Positions 16,311-24,433 of a stretch of 64,000 bases of DNA are shown here, in pieces. How positions within the stretch are numbered: position 1 is the first letter of the stretch; each line of letters opens with the position of its first letter. Source of the DNA: JAIBJN01 sp963830885 (GTDB taxonomy: Bacteria; Actinomycetota; Thermoleophilia; Gaiellales; Gaiellaceae); the NCBI GenBank assembly GCA_963830885.1, contig CAWHOA010000025.1, positions 1 to 64,000 on the forward strand, read 5' to 3'. A program made the position numbers and the translations under genes. Under the pieces are notes generated by a model. The model saw nothing but the letters and a program-made list of their open reading frames with translations, was not told the origin of the DNA and made no database searches.

Positions 16311-17897
16311 TCAGAGCCGGGGCCCGGCGCGGCGGACGGCCTCGTCCGCGTCCGAGAAGCGCTCGAAGTTCTCGCGGAACATCCTCGCAAGCTCCTGCGC
16401 CTTGGCGTCGTACGCCTCGGGGTCGCGCCACGTCGAGCGCGGGTCGAGGAGGCGCGACTGGACCCCGGGCACGCGGACCGGAACCTCGAACCCGAACGTG
16501 GGGTCGACGCGATACTCGACGTCCTCGAGGTCATCCTCGAGGGCTGCCCGCAGGAGCCCGCGGGTCGCCGCGATCGGCATGCGCTCGCCCTCGCCGTACG
16601 GCCCACCCGTCCAGCCGGTGTTGACGAGCCAGACATTGACGTGTGGGTGGGCGTCGAGCTTCTCGCCGAGCATGCGGGCGTACACGGCCGGGTCCTGTGG
16701 GAGAAACGGCGCGCCGAAGCAGGCCGAGAAGGTCGGCTGCGGCTCCTGCACCCCGATCTCCGTGCCGGCGAGCTTCGCGGTGAAGCCGGAGAGGAAATAG
16801 AAGAGCGCCTGGTCGCGGGTGAGCCGGGCGATCGGAGGCAGGATGCCGAAGGCGTCCGCCGTCAGGAAGACGACGACGCTCGGATGGCCTGCGCGCTTCG
16901 CAGGGAGCGCGTTTCGTATCTGCTCGAGCTTGTAGGCGGCGCGCGTGTTCTCCGTCTTCGAGTCGTCGTCGAGGTCGAGGACACCGCGCTCGTCCATGAC
17001 CACGTTCTCGAGCACGGTGCCGAAGGTCCGTGTCGTCCGGTAGATCTCGGGCTCCGCCTTGGGCGAGAGCCGGATCACCTTCGCGTAGCAACCGCCTTCG
17101 AGGTTGAAGACGCCGGCCTCGCCCCAGCCGTGCTCGTCGTCCCCGATCAGGCGACGCTCAGGATCCGCGGAGAGTGTCGTCTTGCCCGTTCCCGAGAGCC
17201 CGAAGAAGACGGCCACCCGGCCGTCCTCGTCGACGTTCGCCGAGCAGTGCATGGGGAAGACGCCCTCGAGCGGAAGGCGGTCGTTCATGAGCGCGAAGAT
17301 CGACTTCTTGATCTCCCCCGCATAGAGCGTCCCGCCGATCACTACCTCGGCCCGCGTTGGGTGCAGCAGGATGAACGTTTCGCTGCGTGTTCCGTCCTCG
17401 TCGGAATCCGCCGCGACGGACGGCGCATGGAGGACGAGCGCCTCCGGCCTGTGGTCGGCGAGCTCCCGCTCGCTCGGGTTGATGAAGAGCGTGCGCGCGA
17501 AGTGTGCGTGCCACGGGGACTCGGTGACGACGCGAACTGCAAGTCGATGAGCCGGATCGGCACCGGCGAAGGCGTCGACCACGTAGACGTCGCCGGTTTC
17601 GATCTGCGCAACAACCTTGTCGCGCAGCCCGTCGTAGCAGTCCTCCGAGATGGGCTGGTTGACGCTGCCCCAGGCAATCCGCTCCTCGGAGCCCGGCTCG
17701 CGGACGACGAAGCGATCGTTCGGCGAACGGCCGGTGTGGCGGCCGGTGTCGACCACGAGCGGCCCGCCTTCCGCCAGGCGCGCCTCCTCTCGCGCGAGCG
17801 AGTGCGTGTAGCACATGGAGGCGCTCGGGTTCCAGAAAACCGATCCTCGCGGGTCGAGCCCGTGCGCCTCTAGACCGGTTGTCTCCTCGATCGCCAT
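16311..17897 (-). CDS. pckA: Phosphoenolpyruvate carboxykinase (ATP)
   Basis: Converts oxaloacetate and ATP to phosphoenolpyruvate and CO2. The 528-residue product has the P-loop GLSGTGKTTLSAD, the arginine loop TGRHTGRSPNDRF, the PEPCK signature around LEGVFPMHCSANV, and the adenine-binding end NVWLVNTGWTGG. It is the first gene of the minus-strand block that continues into the sdh cluster, linking gluconeogenesis with C4 metabolism. TACGAT lies eight bases before its ATG. Confidence 0.96.
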   Translation of the reverse strand: MAIEETTGLEAHGLDPRGSVFWNPSASMCYTHSLAREEARLAEGGPLVVDTGRHTGRSPNDRFVVREPGSEERIAWGSVNQPISEDCYDGLRDKVVAQIETGDVYVVDAFAGADPAHRLAVRVVTESPWHAHFARTLFINPSERELADHRPEALVLHAPSVAADSDEDGTRSETFILLHPTRAEVVIGGTLYAGEIKKSIFALMNDRLPLEGVFPMHCSANVDEDGRVAVFFGLSGTGKTTLSADPERRLIGDDEHGWGEAGVFNLEGGCYAKVIRLSPKAEPEIYRTTRTFGTVLENVVMDERGVLDLDDDSKTENTRAAYKLEQIRNALPAKRAGHPSVVVFLTADAFGILPPIARLTRDQALFYFLSGFTAKLAGTEIGVQEPQPTFSACFGAPFLPQDPAVYARMLGEKLDAHPHVNVWLVNTGWTGGPYGEGERMPIAATRGLLRAALEDDLEDVEYRVDPTFGFEVPVRVPGVQSRLLDPRSTWRDPEAYDAKAQELARMFRENFERFSDADEAVRRAGPRL

Positions 17898-17936
17898 CGC
17901 CGCGTATCGTACGCCTCGTCCAGCGCCTCGGCCCGA

Positions 17937-18383
17937 ATGGAGTACTCCCTCGAGCGAAGCCAGGTCGTCGGCGCAGGCCTCGAGGAGGCCTTCGCCTTCT
18001 TCGCCGACCCCTGGAACCTCGAGGCGATCACGCCTCCCTGGCTGCGGTTCCGAATCGTCTCCGCGCCCGCCCGGTTGAGACGAGGCGGGCACCTGCGCTA
18101 CGACCTGCGCCTGTTCGGCTGGGGCGTGCGGTGGCACACGGAGATCGTCGAGTGGCACCCGCCGCGCTCGTTCACCGACCTCCAGCTCTCGGGCCCCTAC
18201 CCGTTCTGGGAGCACACGCACCGACTCAGCCCGGTCCCTGCCGGGACGGAGATCTTCGACCTGATTCGCTACCGGCTCCCGGGCGGCGCGCTGGCGCCCG
18301 TCGTCCAGCGGCTGGCGGTCGGGCGCTGGCTGGACGCGATCTTCACCTACCGGGCGGCGCGGATGCGGGTGCTCCTCGGATGA
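17937..18383 (+). CDS. SRPBCC-family protein
   Basis: A 148-residue protein of the START/Bet v1-like fold: YSLERSQVVGAGLEEAFAFFADPWNLEAITPPWLRF is the typical first strand and helices, and the end (GRWLDAIFTYRAARMRVLL) the long C-terminal helix. These bind hydrophobic ligands; some are annotated as cyclases or epimerase-associated. The ligand is unknown. It is divergent from pckA and overlaps the next gene (ATGA). Confidence 0.8.
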   Translation: MEYSLERSQVVGAGLEEAFAFFADPWNLEAITPPWLRFRIVSAPARLRRGGHLRYDLRLFGWGVRWHTEIVEWHPPRSFTDLQLSGPYPFWEHTHRLSPVPAGTEIFDLIRYRLPGGALAPVVQRLAVGRWLDAIFTYRAARMRVLLG

Positions 18384-18634
18384 ACGGCACGCCCTGCCCC
18401 GGCTGCGGCGCCCCGCCCGCGATCACGGTCGGCACGCCCTACGTCGGCGCCGTCGGCTTCCTCTGGTGGAAGCGCCCGTTCGAGGAGCAGCTCTACCGGT
18501 GCGCCGAAGGCCACATCTACTCGGTCCACGTCACCGAGGAGGAGACGACGACCGAGCTGCACGAGAGCGTCGAGGCGTGGCTGCGCTCGCGCATGGGCGG
18601 CGAGGGGCCGACCCGCCCGCCCGGGCTCAGCTAG
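18380..18634 (+). CDS. Small zinc-ribbon protein (84 aa)
   Basis: CPGCGAPP near the N-terminus and CAEGH in the middle could form a zinc site; the rest is short and acidic. I do not recognise the family. It starts in the ATGA overlap with the SRPBCC gene, and its TAG stop is part of the closing stem of the hairpin at 18631. Confidence 0.65.
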   Translation: MNGTPCPGCGAPPAITVGTPYVGAVGFLWWKRPFEEQLYRCAEGHIYSVHVTEEETTTELHESVEAWLRSRMGGEGPTRPPGLS

Positions 18635-18714
18635 GAGGGTCTGGCGAAACGGCGACTGTGCCGCCGGGCCGCGCTGCAGCCCGACGACGAGCGAGTTTCG
18701 TCAGCCCCTCCTAG
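18631..18714. terminator. Short CTAGGAGGG-type inverted-repeat terminator
   Basis: CTAGGAGGG-TCTGGCGAAAC at the left pairs with GAGTTTCGTCAG-CCCCTCCTAG at the right, enclosing about 40 bases that include GGCGACTGTGCCGCCGGGCCGCGCTG. It separates convergent genes, and the TAG stop of each neighbour lies inside an arm. Confidence 0.75.
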
Positions 18715-19319
18715 GCCCGCCTGGGCGGAAGCTCGGCCTCGAAGGACGCGGCGGCCGCGTAGCGGAGCTCCGGCGGGCCGTCGAGCGCGAAGCCGAGCGC
18801 GAGCAGCGGGTCGGCGCGCACGGCTCCGACCGGCTCGGCTCGCTGCCAGCTCGCATCGCCGCGGCGCACGCGCAGCTCGCGCAGGCCGGCGGCCTGGAAG
18901 AGGCCCAGCTCGTGGGAGCCGAGCTCGCTCGGGGAGGCCGGGCCGAGGGGCTTGTAGCGAAGCTCGATGCCGAACCCTGGCGCGACCGCGATCCCCTCGC
19001 GCACGCGCGCGCGCACGGGACGGACCGGAAAGCCGAGCAGCGCGCCGCCCATCCCGAGGAGGCTGACCCGTAGCGCCAGGAAGACGACCGCCGTCTCGTC
19101 CCTGTGCCGCGCGTAGACGCGGACGTTCACCTGCGAGAAGTGAGGCACGGGCAGGACGCCGAGACGGCCGCCGGCCCAGCGAAGCGCTGCGACGGTGACG
19201 AGATGCCTTCCGTCGACCGTCGCCGGCTCCAGGCCGGCGGGGAGGACGCGCGCGACCCTGTCGGCGTCCGTCTCCCAGCTCGCCAGGACGAGATCGCGGA
19301 CGCGGTGGCGGAGGACCAC
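18711..19319 (-). CDS. DUF2071-type (YqjF-like) conserved protein
   Basis: About 202 residues from a GTG at 19319. The start (RDLVLASWETDADRVARVLPAGLEPATVDGRHLVTVAALRW) and the middle (VPHFSQVNVRVYARHRDETAVVFLALRV) match the DUF2071/acetoacetate-decarboxylase-like family. No catalytic role is established. Its stop is in the hairpin at 18711-18714. It is divergent from the Xer recombinase. Confidence 0.75.
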   Translation of the reverse strand: MVLRHRVRDLVLASWETDADRVARVLPAGLEPATVDGRHLVTVAALRWAGGRLGVLPVPHFSQVNVRVYARHRDETAVVFLALRVSLLGMGGALLGFPVRPVRARVREGIAVAPGFGIELRYKPLGPASPSELGSHELGLFQAAGLRELRVRRGDASWQRAEPVGAVRADPLLALGFALDGPPELRYAAAASFEAELPPRRA

Positions 19320-19355
19320 GGCAGGAAGCCTAGGCGCGAGGCGGAACCCCGCGTC

Positions 19356-20204
19356 GTGGACACGCGCGCCGCCATCGACCGCTTTCTGGGGAGCCAGGCG
19401 CTCTCCGACGCCACGCGCCGCGCCTACCGGCGCGACCTCGACGAGCTGGCCGCGTGGCTCCGCCGCAACCATCTGACTCTCGAGCGCTTCGACGCCCGCG
19501 CGTTCGCCGCCTACGCAGCGGAGCTCGGCGCCGACCGGCCGGGACGGCAGCCGCGCAAGCTCGCGCAGACGACGGTGGCGCGCAAGCTGGCGGCCGTCCG
19601 CTCGTTCCTCCGCGCGACCCTCGGCCCGAGCCGTGTCCCGGACCTGGCGGTCTCCGGCCGTCGCCGCCGCCGCCTTCCGCACGCGCCCCGGCCCGCCGAG
19701 ACGGACACCCTGCTTGCCGGGGTCGAGGCGGACGACGCCCTCGGCCTCCGCAACCGTGCGCTCCTCGAGCTTGTCTACTCGGCCGGGCTCCGCGCCCAGG
19801 AGGCCGTCGATCTCCGGCTCGCCGACGTCGACTTCGAGCAGGAGCTCGTGCACATACGCGGCAAGGGCGGCAAGGAACGCGTCGTCCCGCTCGGCGAGGA
19901 GGCGGCCTATCGACTGCGCCTCTACCTCGAGCGCGGCCGGCCCGAGCTGGCGCGCGGCGCGGAGAACGCGCTCTTCCTCTCCGCCCGCGGGCGCCCGCTG
20001 GACACGTCCTCGTTGCGGCGCCTCCTCCCCAACCCGCACCGGCTCCGGCACGCCTTCGCCACCCATCTGCTGGAGGGCGGCGCCGACCTGCGGACGATCC
20101 AGGAGCTCCTCGGCCACTCCTCGCTGTCCACGACGCAGGTCTACAGCCACGTCGACGCGAAGCGCCTCCGGAAGGTCTACGACCGTGCCCACCCGCGAGC
20201 CTGA
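19356..20204 (+). CDS. Tyrosine recombinase XerC/XerD-like, first copy
   Basis: A 282-residue site-specific recombinase, of the type that resolves chromosome dimers at dif. The N-terminal SAM-like domain (ALSDATRRAYRRDLDELAAWL) is followed by the catalytic domain with Arg in YSAGLRAQEAV, Lys in GKGGKERVVPL, HxxR in HRLRHAFATHLL, the second His in LLGHSSLSTTQ and the nucleophile Tyr in QVYSHV. All catalytic residues are present. It starts at a GTG just upstream of the conserved region and overlaps a second recombinase gene by 20 bases. Confidence 0.88.
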   Translation: MDTRAAIDRFLGSQALSDATRRAYRRDLDELAAWLRRNHLTLERFDARAFAAYAAELGADRPGRQPRKLAQTTVARKLAAVRSFLRATLGPSRVPDLAVSGRRRRRLPHAPRPAETDTLLAGVEADDALGLRNRALLELVYSAGLRAQEAVDLRLADVDFEQELVHIRGKGGKERVVPLGEEAAYRLRLYLERGRPELARGAENALFLSARGRPLDTSSLRRLLPNPHRLRHAFATHLLEGGADLRTIQELLGHSSLSTTQVYSHVDAKRLRKVYDRAHPRA

Positions 20205-21127
20205 CCGTCCGCGGCAGCCACGTCCCGGTGCCAGGCACCTGGACGTGGCCGATCCGGCCGTCGAGGGATTCCTCGCCCTCCTCGCCGCCCGCCGCGCGCC
20301 CCGCACGGTGGACGCGTACCGGCGCGACCTCGCCGACCTGGCCGCGCACCTCGACCGCTCTCCGGCAGACGCGAGCGCGGAGGAGATCGAGGGGTGGCTG
20401 GCCGACCTGCGCGCCCGCGGTCAGGCGCCGAGCTCGGTCGCCCGCCGCGGCGCCGCCGCGCGCACCTTCTACCGCCACCTCGTCGCGCTCGGGCTCCGCC
20501 CGGACAACCCCGCCGCCGAGGTCGACCTGCCGCGCCGGCGGGACCGGCTTGCCGCGCTCGCTCTCACTGGGCGAGGTCGAGCGCCTGATCGAGGCTGCGA
20601 ACGGCGTCACGCCCCGCAGCATCCGCGACCGCGCGCTCATCGAGCTGCTCTACGGCGCCGGTCTACGCGTCAGTGAGGCGGTCGGCCTGGAGCGCGGTGA
20701 CGTCGACCTCGAGTCGCGCTCGGTCCGCTGCATCGGCAAGGGAGACAAGGAGCGGGTCGTCCCGCTCGGGAGCCAGGCCGTGGAGGCGCTGCGGCGCTAC
20801 CTGTCGCGCGGCCGCCCGTACCTCGACCGCCGCCACCGCCCCGAGATCTTCCTGAACGCGCAGGGCGGCCCGCTCACCCGCGCCGGCGCGTTCCTGATCA
20901 TCCGCAAGCTCGCAGGCAAGGCCGGGCTCGACCCCGAGCGCGTCCACCCGCACCTGCTCCGGCACTCCTTCGCCACGCACCTCCTCGAGGGCGGGGCCGA
21001 CCTGCGGAGCGTGCAGGAGATGCTCGGCCACGCCGACCTGGGCACGACCGAGATCTACACGCACGTCTCCGACCGCCGCCGGCGGGAGGCCTACTTCGAG
21101 GCCCACCCGCACGCGCGGCGTCGGTAG
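20185..21127 (+). CDS. Tyrosine recombinase XerD-like, second copy, +1 frameshift
   Basis: The frame from GTG 20185 (or 20245) encodes a recombinase N-terminus (DPAVEGFLALLAARRAPRTV...) up to DLPRRRDRL. At CTT (20548-20550) the frame must shift +1 to continue with PRSLSLGEVERLIEAANG and the intact catalytic domain: RVSEAVGLERGDVD, GKGDKERVVPL, HPHLLRHSFATHLL, MLGHADLGTTEIYTHV. One extra T in CTTGCCG would explain it. Joined, it is about 313 residues, normal for XerD. Either one indel has broken it, the read is wrong, or the ribosome shifts there. Confidence 0.85.
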
Positions 21128-21640
21128 CTAGACCGCCTCGGGGACCAGGGCGACCTCCGTGATGCGGCCGCTCCGGACGTCATAGATCCAGCCGGAGGAC
21201 TCGTAGTCGTCCGGTAGGAACGGCGACTCGCGGATCGTCGCGAGGCTCCTGCGCACGCTCTCCTGGAGGTCCGAGAACGGGCGGAAGTCGATGTCGGAGG
21301 CATCCGCGCCGGCCTCCGTTTCGAGCTTCGAGCACAGATCGTCGTTGGAGAAGGTGAGCATCCCGCAGTCGGTGTGGGCGAGGACGGCGACTTCCCGGGT
21401 TCCCAGGAGCCAGTGTGAGATGCAGAGCGAGCGGACGGCGTCCTCGGTGACGAGGCCGCCGGCGTTGCGGATCACGTGGGCGTCGCCCTCCTCGAGCCCG
21501 AGGAACCTCGCCGGATCGAGGCGCGCGTCCATGCAGGTCACGATCGCCAGCTGCCGGCCGGGCGGCATCGGCAGGTCGCCCTTGTCGAAGTCGTCGGCGT
21601 AGACCTCGTTCGCCGCCACCAGGATTTCGCGCTCTGACAT
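21128..21640 (-). CDS. Beta-carbonic anhydrase
   Basis: Interconverts CO2 and bicarbonate. The 170-residue product has the zinc ligands and catalytic pair in order: C-x-D-x-R in IVTCMDARLDPARF, then HTDCG. Length and spacing fit the compact beta-class type seen in actinobacteria. Its stop abuts the stop of the convergent xerD gene with no gap. Bicarbonate supply would suit the biotin carboxylases of this organism, but there is no operon link. Confidence 0.92.
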   Translation of the reverse strand: MSEREILVAANEVYADDFDKGDLPMPPGRQLAIVTCMDARLDPARFLGLEEGDAHVIRNAGGLVTEDAVRSLCISHWLLGTREVAVLAHTDCGMLTFSNDDLCSKLETEAGADASDIDFRPFSDLQESVRRSLATIRESPFLPDDYESSGWIYDVRSGRITEVALVPEAV

Positions 21641-21653
21641 TGTGTCCCCCTCT

Positions 21654-21702
21654 GGTCGCTTTAGTTTTTGAAGCCTCTAAAGCTTTCCAAACTGAAGCGA
21701 CC
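21654..21702 (-). terminator. AT-richer hairpin downstream of the HEAT-repeat gene
   Basis: GGTCGCTTTAGTTT (21654-21667) pairs with AAACTGAAGCGACC (21689-21702), 14 positions with one mismatch or wobble. It lies between the stop of the minus-strand HEAT-repeat gene and the start of carbonic anhydrase, and is clearly AT-richer than its surroundings. It could terminate the gltA operon or act in the 5' leader of the anhydrase. Confidence 0.6.
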
Positions 21703-21706
21703 GCTG

Positions 21707-22195
21707 TCAAGCGCGAGCGGCGGCCTTCTTCTTCAGCGCTGCGTGCACGGCCGTCGCGGACGCCTGGAGATCGCGGTCGTCGGTCTCCTCGGCGAGGTGC
21801 GCGAGCAGCGTGATCGTGTCCTGCTGCGGCGAGCCGTTCTTGAGCGAGAGCACAGCGAGGCGGCGGACGGCGGCGTTCGGATCCTCGTTGGCGAGCGAGT
21901 GCAGCGTCCCGCGGACGGCGTTGACGACGCCGGGATGCGTCCGGGACATGAGCTCGAGCGAAAGGAGGGCCGAGCCGCGTGCGGCCGGGCTCTCGTCCTC
22001 GAGCCCTCGGCGCAGCAGCTCCGTCTTCTGGTTGAAGCGGAGCTGGCCGATCGCGCGGTAGGCCAGCGCGCGCTCACGGTAGTCGCCGCTGCGCGCGGCG
22101 GCCTCGAGGTCCTCGTCGACCTCGCGCCTGAGGTCGGCGAGCGCGCGCTCGTCCGTCAGCTCGGCGGCGCGGGCGGCGGCGTCGGCGAGCGTCAC
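21707..22195 (-). CDS. HEAT-repeat-like helical protein
   Basis: 162 residues from a GTG overlapping the citrate synthase stop (GTGA). The sequence is a series of paired helices (RERALAYRAIGQLRFNQ, PAARGSALLSLELMSRTH, AAVRRLAVLSLKNGSPQQD, LQASATAVHAALKKK), as in HEAT/armadillo repeat scaffolds. There is no catalytic motif. Co-translation with citrate synthase suggests a shared transcript; the role is unknown. Confidence 0.65.
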   Translation of the reverse strand: MTLADAAARAAELTDERALADLRREVDEDLEAAARSGDYRERALAYRAIGQLRFNQKTELLRRGLEDESPAARGSALLSLELMSRTHPGVVNAVRGTLHSLANEDPNAAVRRLAVLSLKNGSPQQDTITLLAHLAEETDDRDLQASATAVHAALKKKAAARA

Positions 22196-23268
22196 GCGAA
22201 GGAGCGGGCCGCGGGGCCGACGTAGCGCGCGGAGGGCCGGAACAGCTTGCCCGTCCGCTTCTGCTCGAGGATGTGCGCCGACCAGCCGGCGACTCGTGAG
22301 CAGGCGAACATGGCGGGCGCGAGCGGCGGCGGGATCTCGGCGATGTCGAGCACGATCGCCGAGTAGTACTCGACGTTGGTGGCGAGCACGCGCTCGGGAT
22401 GGCGCTCCTGGAGCGCGGCGAGCGCGGCCGTCTCGAGGTCCTGCGCCACGTCGACGAACGGCGACCCGAGCTCGATCGCGGTCCGCTTGAGGATGCGCGA
22501 GCGCGGGTCTTCGGCCCGGTAGACACGGTGCCCGAAGCCCATGATCCGCTTCCCGCTCGCCAGGGCGTCCTGCACCCACGCCTCGGCGTCTCCCTGCGCG
22601 GCCGCCTCCTCGAGCATCGGCTTGACGTACGCGGGCGCGCCGCCGTGCAGCGGACCGGAGAGCGCGCCGACCGCAGCCGAGAGCGCCGCGCCGGAGTCGG
22701 CGCCCGTCGAGGCGACGACCCTCGCCGTGAAGGTCGAGGCGTTCAGCCCGTGCTCGGCGGTGCAGATCCAGTACGTGTCGATGGCCCTGACGTGACGGGG
22801 GTCGGCCTCGCCGCGCCAGCGCAGGAGGAACTTTTCGGCGGCCGTGGAGCCGCGCGCGACCACGTCGTCGGGAACGGCATCGGCATGGCCGTCGGCGACC
22901 CGGGCCGAGCGCGCCACGATCGACATCATCTGCGCGGACAGCCGACGGAGGTCCTCGTGTGCCTGCTCGTCCGAGATCTCGTTCAGCTTGCCGAGCCCCC
23001 AGGCGCCGGCCAGGCGGGCAGTCTCGGCCTGGAGATCGGCGGGCGCGTTGCCGGTCAGGCCGGCGGGCTCGTACGGCTCCGGATCCGGCATGACGGAGCC
23101 GAGATCGTCGTCGACGAGCAGCCCCCACACGTTCTCGTAGGGGTAGTGCCCGACGAGCTCCTCGATGTCCACTCCGCGGTAGCGGAGGGCACCCCCCTCG
23201 CGATCCGGCTCGGCGATCTCCGTCTCGACGGCGACGATGCCCTCGAGCCCTGGCTTGAAGTCGTTCAT
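22192..23268 (-). CDS. gltA: Citrate synthase (type II-like, short form)
   Basis: Condenses oxaloacetate with acetyl-CoA. The 358-residue product has the N-terminal block LRYRGVDIEELVGHYPYENV, catalytic His regions EHGLNASTFTARVVAST and GPLHGGAPA, and FGHRVYRAEDPRSRIL. Length fits the short citrate/2-methylcitrate synthase group; a methylcitrate role cannot be excluded given the propionate genes elsewhere in the window. AGGAAGGGAG precedes the ATG. It is divergent from icd. Confidence 0.93.
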   Translation of the reverse strand: MNDFKPGLEGIVAVETEIAEPDREGGALRYRGVDIEELVGHYPYENVWGLLVDDDLGSVMPDPEPYEPAGLTGNAPADLQAETARLAGAWGLGKLNEISDEQAHEDLRRLSAQMMSIVARSARVADGHADAVPDDVVARGSTAAEKFLLRWRGEADPRHVRAIDTYWICTAEHGLNASTFTARVVASTGADSGAALSAAVGALSGPLHGGAPAYVKPMLEEAAAQGDAEAWVQDALASGKRIMGFGHRVYRAEDPRSRILKRTAIELGSPFVDVAQDLETAALAALQERHPERVLATNVEYYSAIVLDIAEIPPPLAPAMFACSRVAGWSAHILEQKRTGKLFRPSARYVGPAARSFA

Positions 23269-23341
23269 CGCTCCCTTCCTGTCTGCGGCACCGTATCGAA
23301 CGGCCGCAGGATCGGGGAGTTCGTAGAATTGCCCTGCGCCC

Positions 23342-24433
23342 ATGCCGCACCGCGTCACCTTCATCCCCGGCGACGGGACGGGGCCCGAGATCGCCGAGGC
23401 GACCCGCCGCGTCCTCGAGGCGACCGGCGTCGAGCTCGACTGGGACGTCCAGGAGGCCGGTGCGGACGTGATGGAGCGCTATGGCGGGAACCCGCTTCCC
23501 GACCAGGTCCTGGAGTCGATCAAACGGAACGGCGTCGCCATCAAGGGGCCGATCACGACGCCGGTGGGGACCGGCTTCCGCTCCGTGAACGTCGCCCTGC
23601 GCAAGAGCCTCGACCTCTACGGCCAGGTACGCCCGTGCAAGAGCTATCCGGGCGTCCGTTCCCGCTACGACACGGTCGACCTCGTCGTGGTCCGTGAGAA
23701 CACCGAGGACCTCTACGCTGGCATCGAGCTCGAGGAGGGCACCGAGGAGGCGCTCGAGCTGATCGAGTGGGTCGGGACGCACGGGCTCGGCGCCATCCGC
23801 CCCGACTCGGGCGTCTCGCTGAAGCCGATCTCCGTTGGCGGCACGCGCCGGATCGTCCAGTTCGCCTTCGACTACGCCCGCAAGAACGGCCGTAGCAAGG
23901 TCACGGCCGTCCACAAGGCGAACATCATGAAGTTCACGGACGGCCTCTACCTCCGCGTGGCGCGCGAGGTGGCGGCCGAGAACGAGGACGTCGAGTTCGA
24001 GGACAAGATCGTGGACAACCTCTCGATGCAGCTCGTGCAGCGGCCGGAGGAGTACGACGTCCTCGTCCTGCCGAACCTCTACGGCGACATCGTCTCCGAC
24101 CTCTGCGCCGGGCTGATCGGCGGCCTCGGGCTCGCCCCCGGCGGCAACTTCGGCACGCACGCGGCGGTCTTCGAGCCGACGCACGGCTCGGCGCCGAAGT
24201 ACACCGGCCAGAACCGCGTGAACCCGATGGCGATGATGCTCTCCGGGGTGATGATGCTCCGCCATCTGGAGGAGCGCGCCGCCGCCGACCGGCTCGAGGA
24301 GGCGATCGCCGCGGTGATCGCCGAGGGGAAGTCGGTCACCTACGACATGAAGCCGCACCGGGACGACCCGACCGCCGTCGGGACGAGCCAGGTCGCGGAC
24401 GCGATCATCGACAGGATGGGAGTACGGGTTTGA
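23342..24433 (+). CDS. icd: NAD-type isocitrate dehydrogenase (isocitrate/isopropylmalate family)
   Basis: A 363-residue decarboxylating dehydrogenase: FIPGDGTGPEIAEATRRVLE at the N-terminus, the RENTEDLYAGIE loop typical of isocitrate rather than isopropylmalate enzymes, HKANIMKFTDG, and the cofactor region GLAPGGNFGTHAAVFEPTHGSAP. Placement between divergent citrate synthase and malate dehydrogenase supports a TCA role over leucine synthesis. A TAGAAT box lies at 23324-23329. It overlaps mdh by four bases. Confidence 0.93.
   Translation: MPHRVTFIPGDGTGPEIAEATRRVLEATGVELDWDVQEAGADVMERYGGNPLPDQVLESIKRNGVAIKGPITTPVGTGFRSVNVALRKSLDLYGQVRPCKSYPGVRSRYDTVDLVVVRENTEDLYAGIELEEGTEEALELIEWVGTHGLGAIRPDSGVSLKPISVGGTRRIVQFAFDYARKNGRSKVTAVHKANIMKFTDGLYLRVAREVAAENEDVEFEDKIVDNLSMQLVQRPEEYDVLVLPNLYGDIVSDLCAGLIGGLGLAPGGNFGTHAAVFEPTHGSAPKYTGQNRVNPMAMMLSGVMMLRHLEERAAADRLEEAIAAVIAEGKSVTYDMKPHRDDPTAVGTSQVADAIIDRMGVRV

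Noticed and set aside
19356..21127. Xer genes as integrases of a prophage or integrated element
   Set aside because: Size and sequence fit chromosomal XerC/XerD; no phage genes, excisionase or att repeats are nearby.
23342..24433. 3-isopropylmalate dehydrogenase
   Set aside because: The RENTEDLYAGIE loop and the citrate synthase/malate dehydrogenase neighbours fit isocitrate dehydrogenase better; no leu genes are near.
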